A DNA stretch of 64,000 nt from the NCBI GenBank assembly GCA_011050525.1, contig DRFO01000012.1, positions 1 through 64,000 of the forward strand, in the 5' to 3' direction. Positions within the stretch are counted from its first letter, which is position 1. Each line of letters opens with the position of its first letter. The notes below the pieces were generated by a model. The model was not told where the DNA came from and did not search any database. It worked only from the letters and a program-made list of their open reading frames with translations. The stretch comes from Halopseudomonas xinjiangensis. GTDB taxonomy: Bacteria > Pseudomonadota > Gammaproteobacteria > Pseudomonadales > Pseudomonadaceae. Shown here piece by piece: positions 42,522 through 51,772 of this stretch. Position numbers and translations under genes: made by a program.

Positions 42522-44420
42522 ATGCCTCGCTCCCGTAGCTATGCGCATGACTACCAGATGGCCTGCCGTGATCCAGAGGCATTCTGGGCTGAACAGGCTG
42601 CCAGGCTGGCCTGGCATACCGCTCCGACAGTCGTGTTGCGGCAGGGCGAGGATGGCCAGCACCAGTGGTTTGCCGACGGTAGCCTGAATACTTGCTGGCT
42701 GGCCCTTGACGCCCACGTGCAGGCAGGGCGGGGCGAGCAGACGGCTATCATCTACGACTCACCGGTAACCCAGAGCAAGCAGCAAATAAGCTATGCCGAG
42801 CTGACCGAACGGGTCTCGCGCTGTGCCGGCATGTTGCGCTCACTTGGCGTGGGCCAGGGCGACAGGGTCATTGTCTACATGCCGATGATTCCGGAAGCGG
42901 TCGTCGCAATGCTGGCCTGCGCCCGCCTCGGTGCGGTCCACTGCGTTGTGTTCGGAGGGTTCGCTGCCCATGAACTGGCGGTCCGTATTGATGACGCCAG
43001 GGCTGACGTCCTTCTCACCGCATCCTGCGGCGTTGAGGTTGATCGCGTCATTGCCTATAAACCATTGGTAGACGCGGCGATGGCGGAAGCGACGCACAAG
43101 ATCCGCCACTGCGTGGTGTTTCAACGCCCCCAGTGCCTTGCGCCCATGGTCACAGCAACCGACCTCGATTGGCTCGACACAGTTGCCCGTGCCGAGCCTG
43201 CCGCCGCTGTCCCGGTCAAGGCGACCGATCCCTTGTATATTCTCTACACCTCAGGCACCACCGGCAAACCCAAGGGAGTCGTCCGGGATAATGGCGGGCA
43301 TGCTGTGGCGATGATTTACAGCATGCAGGCCGTGTATGACGCCGGCATTGGCGATGTGTTCTGGGCCGCTTCGGATGTCGGCTGGGTAGTAGGTCACTCC
43401 TATATTGTCTACGGTCCGCTGCTGGCGGGCTGTACCACGGTGTTATACGAGGGCAAACCCGTACGTACTCCGGACGCTGGAAGTTTCTGGCGGGTCTGTG
43501 CCGAGTACGGCGTCAAGACCCTGTTTTCGGCACCAACAGCCTTCAGGGCCATTCGCAAGGAGGACCCTGAGGCGCAGCTCGCCAAAGCCTACGATCTGAG
43601 CAGGCTGGAGCGCCTTTACCTGGCAGGGGAGCGGCTTGATCCGCCAACCTGGGCGTGGCTCCAGCAGCACTTCGGCTTGCCGGTGATTGATCACTGGTGG
43701 CAGACCGAAACAGGCTGGGCAATTGCGTCGAATCCCGCCGGGTATGAACTGCAATCGTCCAAACCCGGCTCGGCAACCTGGCCGATGCCGGGCTATCAGC
43801 TGGCTATTCTTGACGATGAAGGGCAGCCTGTATCTGCCGGCATCCAGGGTAATATCAGCCTGAAACTACCGCTGCCACCAGGCTGCCTGACCGGCATATG
43901 GGGCGCGCCCGAGCGCTTCTACGAGGGTTACCTGGCTAACTTTCCAGGCTTTTACCAATCTGGCGATGCGGGTCTGATTGATGAGGAGGGTTATGTTTTT
44001 GTGATGGGCCGCACGGACGATATTATCAACGTGGCTGGCCATCGTTTGTCGACTGGCGAGATGGAGGAAGTGCTCGGTTCACATTCGGCGGTCGCAGAAT
44101 GCGCTGTCATCGGCATGCTTGATGACATAAAGGGAAAAATCCCGCTGGGTCTGGTGGTGCTCAAAAATGGCGTTCAGATAGCCGAGCCGGTGCTGAGTGC
44201 CGAGCTGGTCGGCCTTATCCGGCGCGATATAGGTGCCCTGGCTTGTTTCCGGGGTGCGTTGATCGTCAAACGGCTTCCGAAGACCCGCTCTGGCAAGATT
44301 TTGCGGCGGATCATGCGTCAGATGGTCAATGGCGAAGCCTGGAGTGTTCCATCCACCATTGACGATACGGACGGTCTTGACGAGTTGGCGAGCCAGCTTT
44401 CAGCCCTCGCGCCATGCTGA
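42522..44420 (+). CDS. Acetyl/propionyl-CoA synthetase (PrpE-like)
   Basis: 632 residues of AMP-forming short-chain acyl-CoA synthetase. The P-loop motif is LYTSGTTGKPKGVVRDNGGH, the adenine motif WWQTETGW, and the C-terminal RLPKTRSGKILRR has the Lys that is acetylated to switch these enzymes off. The order and the WAASDVGWVVGHSYIVYGPL block fit PrpE/AcsA; the N-terminal spacing and the DNGGH sequence favour propionate over acetate. AAGGAGAT precedes the start. It may act with the symporter at 37796. Confidence 0.88.
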   Translation: MPRSRSYAHDYQMACRDPEAFWAEQAARLAWHTAPTVVLRQGEDGQHQWFADGSLNTCWLALDAHVQAGRGEQTAIIYDSPVTQSKQQISYAELTERVSRCAGMLRSLGVGQGDRVIVYMPMIPEAVVAMLACARLGAVHCVVFGGFAAHELAVRIDDARADVLLTASCGVEVDRVIAYKPLVDAAMAEATHKIRHCVVFQRPQCLAPMVTATDLDWLDTVARAEPAAAVPVKATDPLYILYTSGTTGKPKGVVRDNGGHAVAMIYSMQAVYDAGIGDVFWAASDVGWVVGHSYIVYGPLLAGCTTVLYEGKPVRTPDAGSFWRVCAEYGVKTLFSAPTAFRAIRKEDPEAQLAKAYDLSRLERLYLAGERLDPPTWAWLQQHFGLPVIDHWWQTETGWAIASNPAGYELQSSKPGSATWPMPGYQLAILDDEGQPVSAGIQGNISLKLPLPPGCLTGIWGAPERFYEGYLANFPGFYQSGDAGLIDEEGYVFVMGRTDDIINVAGHRLSTGEMEEVLGSHSAVAECAVIGMLDDIKGKIPLGLVVLKNGVQIAEPVLSAELVGLIRRDIGALACFRGALIVKRLPKTRSGKILRRIMRQMVNGEAWSVPSTIDDTDGLDELASQLSALAPC

Positions 44421-44587
44421 GCTTTTGACTCCCGTACCAGTTTGGATGAACGATCGTTTCGCTATGCGCCTCGATTTGCTATGGTGGCGGCTTATGAACG
44501 ACGGAGCAGGCACCGCCTGATCCGACCCTTTGTTTCCGGATCGCGAAGGGGTTGAACGCCGTCCGGTCTAGATGCAAGAGGTGGGAT

Positions 44588-45232
44588 TTGATCAAGGTGC
44601 TCGTGGTTGACGACCATGATCTGGTGCGCATGGGCATTAGCCGAATGCTAAGCGATGTTCCCGGCCTTCTGGTCGTTGGCGAAGCTGACAGCGGAGAGGC
44701 CGCCATCGAGCAAGCCCGGGCCTTGAAACCTGACGTGATTCTGATGGATGTGCGCATGCCGGGGATTGGCGGGCTCGAAGCAACGCGCAAGCTGATCCTG
44801 CATGACAAGAATATCAAGGTAATAGCGGTTACCGTCTGTGATGAAGAACCCTTTCCCACCCGGCTTATGCAGGCCGGTGCGGTCGGTTATGTCACCAAGG
44901 GCGCGGCGCTCGATGAAATGGTTACCGCCATTCGCAAGGTTTATGCCGGACAGCGTCATATCAGCCCTGACGTCGCACAACTGCTCATTACCAAACTCTA
45001 TGATCCGGTAAGCGACTGTCCCTTTGATTCGCTTTCCGAGCGGGAAATGCAGATTGCCTTGATGATCGTCAGTTGCGAAAAAGTACAAAGCATATCCGAC
45101 AAGCTTTGTCTGAGCCCCAAGACGGTCAATACCTACCGGTATCGGATTTTCGAAAAGCTCGGCATTCATAGCGATGTCGAGCTGACCCTGCTCGCTGTGC
45201 GCCACGGCATGATCGAGACTGTGCGCCACTAG
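44588..45232 (+). CDS. gacA: Response regulator GacA
   Basis: 214 residues starting from TTG, the start known for Pseudomonas gacA; the translation begins with the GacA sequence [20 protein letters not shown]. The receiver domain has the acidic pocket VVDDHD and the phosphorylatable Asp in ILMDVRMPG. The LuxR-type HTH is [20 protein letters not shown] and continues through [18 protein letters not shown]. GacA switches on small RNAs controlling secondary metabolism, biofilm and motility. It is followed by uvrC one base later, as in other pseudomonads. Confidence 0.96.
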   Translation: MIKVLVVDDHDLVRMGISRMLSDVPGLLVVGEADSGEAAIEQARALKPDVILMDVRMPGIGGLEATRKLILHDKNIKVIAVTVCDEEPFPTRLMQAGAVGYVTKGAALDEMVTAIRKVYAGQRHISPDVAQLLITKLYDPVSDCPFDSLSEREMQIALMIVSCEKVQSISDKLCLSPKTVNTYRYRIFEKLGIHSDVELTLLAVRHGMIETVRH

Positions 45233-45233
45233 C

Positions 45234-47063
45234 ATGATCCATAGCGTATTCGATCCTCAAGCGTTCCTCTCGACTGCAAGCAATAAACCCGGTGTCTACC
45301 GGATGCTGGATGAGCAGGGGACGCTGCTCTATGTGGGCAAGGCGAAGAATCTCAAGAAACGCTTGGCCAGCTACTTTCGCAAGACTGGTCTCAGCCCGAA
45401 AACGGCTGCCCTGGTTGGTCGAATCCGTCATGTGGATACCACCATCACGGCGAATGAGACCGAAGCCTTGTTGCTGGAACAGAGTCTCATCAAGGCGTCA
45501 CGTCCGCCGTACAATATTCTGCTTCGCGATGACAAATCCTATCCCTATGTGTTTCTGTCCAGCCAGGACGATTTTCCAAGGCTGGGACTGCATCGCGGAA
45601 CCAAAAAAGCCAAAGGCCGATACTTCGGCCCCTATCCCAGCGCTGGCGCTATCCGCGAAAGTCTTGGTCTTCTGCAGAAGGCGTTCAAGGTCCGGCAGTG
45701 CGACGACAGCTACTATCGCAACCGCACCCGTCCCTGCCTGCAATATCAGATCAAGCGCTGCAAGGGCCCCTGTGTAGGTCTGGTAGCCCAGCAGGAATAT
45801 GAGGAAGACGTACGGCACTCGGTGATGTTTCTGGAAGGGCGCAGCAATGCTCTGGCTGATGAACTGAGCCGGACCATGGAAGCGGCCGCAGAGAATCTCG
45901 AGTTCGAGCGAGCGGCGGAGCTGCGTGATCAGATGGCGTTACTGCGGCGTGTACAGGACCAGCAGAGTATGGACACCGAGCAGGGCAACGTGGATGTTGT
46001 CGCGGCGGCCGTGTCCCCTGGCGGGGCGTGCGTGCATGTGGTGATGGTTCGGCAGGGTCGGGTGCTGGGCAGCAAGAACCATTTCCCGAGAGTCCCTATC
46101 GAACAGACTGCCGGCGAGGTGCTGTCGGCCTTTCTTCCACAGTACTACCTGGGGGCAGCCGAGCGGGAGTTGCCGGGCGAAATAATAGTCAACGCGGTGC
46201 ACGAGGACCTGCCGGTGATAGCCGAAGCGCTAGCGCTAGCCAGGGGCTACGGCGTGACCATCAGTCATAGAGTTCGCGGCACGCGTAGCCGATGGCAGAG
46301 CATGGCGGTAACCAACGCGGACTCGGCATTAGCTGGAATGCTGGCCAATCGGCAGAACGTGCAGGCACGCTTCGAAGCGCTCCAGGAGGCATTGAAGCTG
46401 GATGAAACCCCCGCGCGGCTCGAATGCTACGACATCAGCCATTCCAGTGGTGAGGCCACCGTTGCCTCCTGCGTCGTGTTCGGTCCTGAGGGTCCGATCA
46501 AGAGCGACTATCGCCGTTTCAACATTGAGGGGGTGACGGCGGGAGATGATTACGCCGCCATGCGCCAGGCTCTCAGTCGTCGCTTCAACCGTCTGAAAGA
46601 GGGGGAGGGCAAGATGCCCGACATTCTCATCGTCGACGGCGGCAAGGGGCAGATGTCGATGGCCATCGAGGTACTGGGAGAGCTCGCCGTACACGGCTTG
46701 ACCCTGCTCGGCGTTGCCAAGGGCGTGACCCGCAAGGCTGGCATGGAGACCCTTTATCTTAATGACCCGCATAATGAACTAGTGTTGCCTGGCCACTCGC
46801 CGGCGTTACACTTGATCCAGCAGATACGGGACGAAGCTCACCGTTTCGCCATTACCGGCCACCGGCAACGACGGGGCAAAACCCGAAACACTTCTACATT
46901 GGAAGGCATTGAAGGCGTAGGTCCGAAACGGCGGCGAGAATTGCTGAAACATTTTGGAGGGCTGCAGGAATTGCAGCGCGCCAGCGCAGCAGAAATGGCC
47001 AAAGTACCCGGAGTTAGCAAAAAGTTGGCAGAACAGATTTATGCCGCGCTGCATAGCGACTAG
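45234..47063 (+). CDS. uvrC: Excinuclease ABC subunit C
   Basis: 609 residues, the usual UvrC length. It cuts on both sides of a lesion in nucleotide excision repair. N-terminal GIY-YIG nuclease: [20 protein letters not shown]. UvrB-interacting UVR domain around residues 195-230, RNase H-like C-terminal nuclease ([20 protein letters not shown]) and helix-hairpin-helix tail ([20 protein letters not shown]). Translationally linked to gacA. Confidence 0.97.
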   Translation: MIHSVFDPQAFLSTASNKPGVYRMLDEQGTLLYVGKAKNLKKRLASYFRKTGLSPKTAALVGRIRHVDTTITANETEALLLEQSLIKASRPPYNILLRDDKSYPYVFLSSQDDFPRLGLHRGTKKAKGRYFGPYPSAGAIRESLGLLQKAFKVRQCDDSYYRNRTRPCLQYQIKRCKGPCVGLVAQQEYEEDVRHSVMFLEGRSNALADELSRTMEAAAENLEFERAAELRDQMALLRRVQDQQSMDTEQGNVDVVAAAVSPGGACVHVVMVRQGRVLGSKNHFPRVPIEQTAGEVLSAFLPQYYLGAAERELPGEIIVNAVHEDLPVIAEALALARGYGVTISHRVRGTRSRWQSMAVTNADSALAGMLANRQNVQARFEALQEALKLDETPARLECYDISHSSGEATVASCVVFGPEGPIKSDYRRFNIEGVTAGDDYAAMRQALSRRFNRLKEGEGKMPDILIVDGGKGQMSMAIEVLGELAVHGLTLLGVAKGVTRKAGMETLYLNDPHNELVLPGHSPALHLIQQIRDEAHRFAITGHRQRRGKTRNTSTLEGIEGVGPKRRRELLKHFGGLQELQRASAAEMAKVPGVSKKLAEQIYAALHSD

Positions 47064-47094
47064 AATGCCTGCTTAAACCATTCGCCGAGATTTC

Positions 47095-47664
47095 ATGAAC
47101 ATTCCGAATATCCTGACGTTGATGCGGGTTGGGTTGATCCCGATCTTCATATTGCTCTATTACCTCCCTTATCACTGGAGCTATCTGGCTGCAGCAATGG
47201 TGTTCACTCTGGCGAGCCTGACTGACTGGCTGGATGGATACCTGGCCCGCAAACTGGAGCAGAGCACGCCGTTTGGTGCCTTTCTGGATCCCGTTGCGGA
47301 CAAGCTGATGGTCGCGGTGGCTCTGGTTCTGCTGGTCCAGAGCCATGCGAACTTCTGGGTGACTGTGTCGGCCGTGGTTATCATAGGACGCGAAATTGTC
47401 ATTTCCGCGTTACGTGAGTGGATGGCGGAACTCGGCGCTCGCGCCCAGGTTGCCGTGTCTCAACTGGGCAAATACAAGACCGCGATGACCATGGTGGCGT
47501 TGATCGTACTGCTTGCAAACCCCCCGGTGGTAACCTACTGGGTCGTTGCCGGTTACGTGCTGCTTATCCTTTCAGCAGCGCTGACGCTCTGGTCCATGTA
47601 CGTTTATCTCAAGGCCGCATGGCCTTACATGAGTATGGATGTCGCTAAAAAAAGCGACAAATAA
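47095..47664 (+). CDS. pgsA: CDP-diacylglycerol-glycerol-3-phosphate 3-phosphatidyltransferase
   Basis: 189 residues, about six helices. The CDP-alcohol phosphatidyltransferase signature DGYLARKLEQSTPFGAFLDP is complete (D-G-x2-A-R...G-x3-D-x3-D). It makes phosphatidylglycerol phosphate in the inner membrane. Begins NIPNILTLMRVGLIPIFIL; follows uvrC by 31 bases, as in other pseudomonads. Confidence 0.96.
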   Translation: MNIPNILTLMRVGLIPIFILLYYLPYHWSYLAAAMVFTLASLTDWLDGYLARKLEQSTPFGAFLDPVADKLMVAVALVLLVQSHANFWVTVSAVVIIGREIVISALREWMAELGARAQVAVSQLGKYKTAMTMVALIVLLANPPVVTYWVVAGYVLLILSAALTLWSMYVYLKAAWPYMSMDVAKKSDK

Positions 47665-47670
47665 CTTTTT
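47641..47670 (+). terminator. Weak terminator overlapping the end of pgsA
   Basis: GTCGCT-AAAAAA-AGCGAC (47641-47658) uses the last codons of pgsA and is followed by AAATAACTTTTT. It could end the gacA-uvrC-pgsA transcript just before the tRNA promoter. Confidence 0.5.
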
Positions 47671-47683
47671 CCGAATCAATGAC

Positions 47684-47711
47684 TTGACAGGTCCGTGCAG
47701 GAAGATAGAAT
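47684..47711 (+). promoter_or_regulatory. Sigma-70 promoter for the tRNA cluster
   Basis: A consensus -35 TTGACA (47684-47689) and -10 TAGAAT (47706-47711) are separated by 16 bp. The GC-rich GGGCGCC right after the -10 is a stringent-control type discriminator, as expected for a stable-RNA promoter ahead of tRNA-Gly. Confidence 0.8.
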
Positions 47712-47726
47712 GGGCGCCGTTCCAGA

Positions 47727-47802
<76 letters not shown>

Positions 47803-47848
47803 GTTTTATGTTGCGCTGTATTCTCTTATAGCGGAGCACACCCTCAGA

Positions 47849-47922
47849 GGCCGGGTGGCAGAGTGGTCATGCAGCGGATTGCAAATCCGTCAACGCCGGT
47901 TCGATTCCGACCTCGGCCTCCA
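47849..47922 (+). tRNA. tRNA-Cys (GCA)
   Basis: A 74-nt cloverleaf: GGCCGGG acceptor, anticodon stem-loop CGGATTGCAAATCCG with GCA, T-arm CCGGTTCGATTCCGA (imperfect pairing at the last position), discriminator T and encoded CCA. Confidence 0.97.
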
Positions 47923-47939
47923 TTATTCAGTACTTGCTA

Positions 47940-48026
47940 GCCCGGATGGCGAAACTGGTAGACGCAAGGGACTTAAAATCCCTCGGAGGCAACTCCGTGC
48001 CGGTTCGATTCCGGCTCCGGGCACCA
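47940..48026 (+). tRNA. tRNA-Leu (TAA)
   Basis: An 87-nt class II tRNA with acceptor GCCCGGA, anticodon loop CTTAAAAT with TAA, long variable arm CGGAGGCAACTCCG and T-arm CCGGTTCGATTCCGG, ending in CCA. It abuts the prophage-like element; this Gly-Cys-Leu cluster is a known integration hotspot in pseudomonads, so its 3' end is probably an attachment site. Confidence 0.97.
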
Positions 48027-48085
48027 TCTAGCATGCGGCTTTCAGCGGTTTTACTCTCTTCCCAAGCATCATCCTGATTTGCGCT

Positions 48086-48122
48086 GTCAATCACCGGTCA
48101 ATCACCGAGCCGGTCAATCACG
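48086..48122. repeat. Three GTCAATCAC direct repeats beside tRNA-Leu
   Basis: GTCAATCACCG occurs at 48086-48096 and 48097-48107, and GTCAATCACG at 48113-48122. They lie 60-96 bases from the tRNA end and look like integrase arm sites. The rest of the gene-free stretch 48027-48322 shows no gene, and no second copy of the tRNA-Leu 3' end was found in the window. Confidence 0.45.
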
Positions 48123-48322
48123 CATCAAATCCTGAAAAGAAAAAAACCAGCAGCGCAAAGCGTACCGGGCTATTCCTTAAATCATTATCTGCCCTTGGTT
48201 TGGACGTGCTAATAGCGCGAGCCAGTTCGGCCATGCTGCATCAGCCGCGCCCATAGCGTGCTCAGGCTTCACCTGCCTCGATTGCTTGGGAAGCCGACCA
48301 GCAAATTTAAACTATTCTGGAC

Positions 48323-48658
48323 TTACCTGGGCTGGTATTTCTCTAGCAACAGCTCGTAAACTTTCTGCCGCGCCTCGTCCAGCGTCTCGCAAATCTCAGC
48401 TAGCTGCCCTGCGTAGAAGCTTCGAACGCATCCTTCTAATTCTTGCAGTTGCACATCGCTGAGAGGTTGAGAAAACGAGAAGGGGATATTTACCTCTTGT
48501 GGCGCCTGAAGCGCAGCCATGGTCTTTGAAAGCTCATCAAGCAATGCTTCGGCCCACTCGCCGTGATAGCCCATGTCATCGAACACTTTTCGCCACTCAC
48601 GGCGTTGTTCTCGCTGCGCGCGATCAAGGCCATTTGGTAGCTGGGTTATCTTAGCCAT
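48323..48658 (-). CDS. Hypothetical protein downstream of the tape measure
   Basis: 111 residues, acidic, mostly helical, no membrane segment or recognised family (MAKITQLPNGLDRAQREQRR at the start). It lies 13 bases after the tape measure in the place where a siphophage encodes its first tail-tip gene (lambda M), but it shows none of the beta-rich character of those proteins. It is the last gene of the element before tRNA-Leu. It may be a tail terminator or adaptor specific to this element, or an accessory gene. Confidence 0.65.
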   Translation of the reverse strand: MAKITQLPNGLDRAQREQRREWRKVFDDMGYHGEWAEALLDELSKTMAALQAPQEVNIPFSFSQPLSDVQLQELEGCVRSFYAGQLAEICETLDEARQKVYELLLEKYQPR

Positions 48659-48671
48659 AAGCCTCCTTGCG

Positions 48672-51053
48672 TTATCGTCCGAATCTGGCGTTCACCATGC
48701 GTTGCTTCCTCGCCATATCTTCCATCATCTGGTTAGAGGTGCGCCTGTCGATAGTACCATTGACGTGGTTGTGCAAATGCATATCGCCGATTACGCTTCG
48801 CCCGGCGCTCTGGCGCTGGACATCATTGAGTACATTGTCAAGCTTTACGCTCGTCTCTGCCGTAGTGACGCGCTCTCCCTTCTCGAGCAGCCATGTTCCC
48901 GTTTTCGGCACAAAGTCGATACCGTCGTGAGCCATGCCGGTCATGCTGACGTTACCGATCGCGGCGGCTTGCGCGACCTGAGCCGCCGCGGCTGCCACAC
49001 CTGCGGCCGGGGCGAGAGCGGGCCCGACAATCGGAATACCCACAACAGCGGCAAACGCATCAGAGTAGGACTTCGGCACATTCATTAGCGCCTTGCCGAT
49101 CGCGTAGGCCTTTTCTACAGCGAACGCCGCTTGGTACAGCTTGGAGTTTTCCCCGAAGAAAACCCTTGCGGCGTCTGCCATATGGCCAAACGCTTCTTCA
49201 CCAGCAGCCATCTGGACAACTCGCCGGGCCTGCTCAATGTCCGCCAGCTTGTCTTCATGCTCTTGCTTGAGCGCTAATTCTTCTTCATCCCATGTGGCGT
49301 TCAGATCTGAGCGCTCTGATCGAAATTCTTCAAGTATCTCAAGCTGCGTGGAATACCACTCGGAAAGCTTTTCTTCGGCATCATCGATCTTCAGCAGCTC
49401 GCCCATCGGACCGGCGACTGTTGCATCCAGTCCGCCGAACTCCGGTGCCTCATCTGTAGCGGCTCCCGCGATTCGGCCTGCCGTATCGTTGCGCTGGTTT
49501 TCGGTCAGCCCCGACATGGCATCGAGCACCGCCAGGCGCTCGCGCATCTGATCGGTTAGAACCTCCTCGTCGGTGCGCAGATCCTTGAGAAGGTCGGCGT
49601 ATCCTTTCTGCGCTTCCTTCGAGAGCTCAAGATTGGCGACTGTCTCAAGGTGTGCGCGGGCGAGTTTTAGCTGCGTATCCGATGCCCCGTCAGCCTCGAG
49701 ATTCCAGAGCTTGACCGCATCAGCGTCCATGCCCCAGGTTGCAGCGGCGCGCTCCAGGGCGCTTATTTGCTTCTGGATCGCTTCTGTCTGCTTGCCGTTG
49801 TCCTCATCATCGCGTGCCCTCGTACCGCCCGCGCTTGCGAGCCTTCTAGCTGCAATGACTGCTTCAGCGGCGGCCTGGCCTGCTACCTGGGCGTCAGCAA
49901 CGAACTGCTTGAACGCTTGGCCGGCTAGTGGTTTGTTCAGCGTATCAGTGATGTCCTCTTGCGCTGCGGCAATTGCGCCTTCTGCAATGGAGAGATCCGA
50001 CTTTATCCGCGACCCAGCACCGGTCATCTCGTAAGGATCTAGATCAATGCCAGGTATCTTGCTGAGTATTTCTAGCAGGACGTTAGCCGCTTCGATTGGC
50101 CCGTTATAGAACGTATCGGCCATGCCCAGAAGTTTGCTGTTGATTTGCAAGATGTTCAGTGCAATCAGCTTGCCTGATATCGAAAAGACGCGGCCCACAC
50201 CGTCTCCAGCATCCATCACGAACGCCAAACCGGTGACTGCCTTATCAACAGCATCCCGCACAGCTTCGCCCATGCCGCCAGCCTCTTCGGCATTGCGCAG
50301 GAACTCGTCGCCGATAGCGCGCAAGATTGGCGCAAGCTCAACAGTTAGTTGCTGCGATAGACCGGTAGTCGCGCTGCCGAGTGTAGACATGGCATCGTTT
50401 GCCATCTCAACTTTCGCGGCATCCACGTCCGACAGGTTGAGCCCGAAGATTTCTATTTGCCGCGCTGCTTCGGCAATGGTGTCGGGGTCGAGCATCTGCA
50501 TTGTGATAGCGCCTTCCTCACCGAATATCTTTCCGGCTACTGCGGCGCGCTCTGATGCCTGTACGTTCTCGCGTAATGCTTTGTTGATTGCCCCGATGCG
50601 CTGATCCAACGGAAGGTCGGCGATTGCCTGAGCGCTAAGGTGTAGGCGGTCAAAGGCTTCCTTCTGTGCAACGGTGCCTTGAATGGCCTGGCCTAGCCGC
50701 TGCTCCAATCCTTTACTGGCGGTCTCGATCTGGCCCATGCTGACGCCGGCAAGCTCACCGGCCCGGGCCAGAGTGGACAGGCTTTCGTATGATGTGCGCA
50801 TACGCTGCGCCATCTTCGCCTGCTGGTCGATCAGATCGCGCTGCTTGTTGACGACCAGCACCAGTGCGGTTGCCGCTGCCGCAGCGCCTGCTGTCAGTGC
50901 AACGCCCATAGCCTTGCCGGTCGCTTTTACGTCCTTCTCGACCTGCTTACGCCACTTGGCCGACTGCCGCTCGGCCTTATCCATGCCAGCGACAAAGCCC
51001 CCAGTGCGGGCGATCAGGTCAAGCGTTAATGTGCCCAGCGATTTACTGGCCAT
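48672..51053 (-). CDS. Tail tape measure protein
   Basis: 793 residues, alternating long coiled-coil helices and Ala/Gly-rich hydrophobic stretches (KAMGVALTAGAAAAATALVL near residue 60; VVGIPIVGPALAPAAGVAAA near 690), the character of a siphophage tape measure. It sets tail length and is ejected with DNA. At about 0.15 nm of tail per residue the expected tail is roughly 110-120 nm, a rule-of-thumb estimate. It is the last recognisable structural gene of the element. A hairpin/U-tract precedes it by 20 bases. Confidence 0.92.
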   Translation of the reverse strand: MASKSLGTLTLDLIARTGGFVAGMDKAERQSAKWRKQVEKDVKATGKAMGVALTAGAAAAATALVLVVNKQRDLIDQQAKMAQRMRTSYESLSTLARAGELAGVSMGQIETASKGLEQRLGQAIQGTVAQKEAFDRLHLSAQAIADLPLDQRIGAINKALRENVQASERAAVAGKIFGEEGAITMQMLDPDTIAEAARQIEIFGLNLSDVDAAKVEMANDAMSTLGSATTGLSQQLTVELAPILRAIGDEFLRNAEEAGGMGEAVRDAVDKAVTGLAFVMDAGDGVGRVFSISGKLIALNILQINSKLLGMADTFYNGPIEAANVLLEILSKIPGIDLDPYEMTGAGSRIKSDLSIAEGAIAAAQEDITDTLNKPLAGQAFKQFVADAQVAGQAAAEAVIAARRLASAGGTRARDDEDNGKQTEAIQKQISALERAAATWGMDADAVKLWNLEADGASDTQLKLARAHLETVANLELSKEAQKGYADLLKDLRTDEEVLTDQMRERLAVLDAMSGLTENQRNDTAGRIAGAATDEAPEFGGLDATVAGPMGELLKIDDAEEKLSEWYSTQLEILEEFRSERSDLNATWDEEELALKQEHEDKLADIEQARRVVQMAAGEEAFGHMADAARVFFGENSKLYQAAFAVEKAYAIGKALMNVPKSYSDAFAAVVGIPIVGPALAPAAGVAAAAAQVAQAAAIGNVSMTGMAHDGIDFVPKTGTWLLEKGERVTTAETSVKLDNVLNDVQRQSAGRSVIGDMHLHNHVNGTIDRRTSNQMMEDMARKQRMVNARFGR

Positions 51054-51072
51054 ATGATTTCCTCAAGGCAAT

Positions 51073-51093
51073 AAAAAACCGCCCGGAGGCGGT
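51073..51093 (-). terminator. Hairpin with U-tract before the tape measure gene
   Basis: On the minus strand ACCGCC pairs with GGCGGT around TCCG and is followed by six U, then the ribosome binding site GAGGA of the tape measure. One of four such structures in the structural block. Confidence 0.7.
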
Positions 51094-51122
51094 CTGTTTG
51101 GCAAGGGCTGGCCTGAACTTCG

Positions 51123-51428
51123 CTATGCCTGATCCCATTGCTTCAGCTCGTCGAGAGTCAGAATCGGCTGGTCGTGATACGGCGCGAAGTCGTGCAGACC
51201 ATAGCCGCCGTTCTTCGACTTGCTGTTGGCGTATAGCGTTGCAAGTAAGGCCGACCCACGTTCAACGCGCAGTCCCAGGTTCAGACTGCCGCGCTTGGCG
51301 CGGTACTTGGCCCACTGGACGAACTCCGGATAACTGATAGTCTGCTGCGCTTCGGCAATGGTCTTGCCGCCTATACCGCACATAACCAGCTCATGCCAGA
51401 GTTCGTCCTCGTCGGTCAGCCCCGTGTC
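51123..51428 (-). CDS. Tail assembly chaperone T part, reached by -1 frameshift
   Basis: An open frame of 101 codons that joins the upstream G frame at the slippery heptamer 51434-51428. It is open without stops from there, reading DTGLTDEDELWHELVMCGIG and onward to HDQPILTLDELKQWDQA. The RGSLNLGLRVERGSALLATL segment fits phage tail assembly protein T. An internal ATG at 51383 exists but has no good ribosome binding site, so the protein is probably made only as a 216-residue G-T fusion, which loads the tape measure and tail tube during assembly. Confidence 0.8.
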   Translation of the reverse strand, partial: DTGLTDEDELWHELVMCGIGGKTIAEAQQTISYPEFVQWAKYRAKRGSLNLGLRVERGSALLATLYANSKSKNGGYGLHDFAPYHDQPILTLDELKQWDQA

Positions 51429-51772
51429 TTTCCCATGCCGTTCACTTCGCCAATGACGGCGAGCAATGCCATGGTAAGGCCGCCATCCAGCGGGCCGCGT
51501 TCCGGGTCAGCCTCGCCGGTAATGTCAGCAGCGGTAAACACAGCCTCGCCCTTCTCGTCACAGATGCACGCGGCAATCCGCCCGGCAATAGGGTCGCCTT
51601 TGCTGCCCGCGGCGAACAGGTCAGACACGGCTGAGCGGTACGACAGCGGACGGACGTAGACAGTAGCGGTGTTCTCCTTGTCGCCCTGCTTCCACGTAAT
51701 TTCACGTTCAACGGGAGCGCCGGTGAAGGCGCCTGCTTGTTTCAGAGAGTCGATAGATAGCTGCATGGTCAA
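51416..51772 (-). CDS. Tail assembly chaperone G
   Basis: 118 residues (MTMQLSIDSLKQAGAFTGAP at the start), the lambda G-type tail assembly chaperone: short, acidic, with a C-terminal frameshift site followed by the T reading frame. It starts 4 bp inside the end of the tail tube gene. Acts with the G-T fusion in tail assembly. Confidence 0.85.
   Translation of the reverse strand: MTMQLSIDSLKQAGAFTGAPVEREITWKQGDKENTATVYVRPLSYRSAVSDLFAAGSKGDPIAGRIAACICDEKGEAVFTAADITGEADPERGPLDGGLTMALLAVIGEVNGMGKTRG
51428..51434 (-). promoter_or_regulatory. Programmed -1 frameshift site GGGAAAG
   Basis: Near the end of the G frame the minus strand reads ATG GGA AAG ACA. The heptamer G-GGA-AAG is in the X-XXY-YYZ register and is identical to the lambda gpG/gpGT slippery sequence. 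Slipping back one base puts ribosomes into the T frame with no stop codon in between. Confidence 0.85.

Noticed and set aside
48027..48322. CRISPR-like array from the GTCAATCAC repeats
   Set aside because: Only three units of 10-11 bp with spacers of 0-5 bases; no CRISPR geometry and no cas genes in the window.
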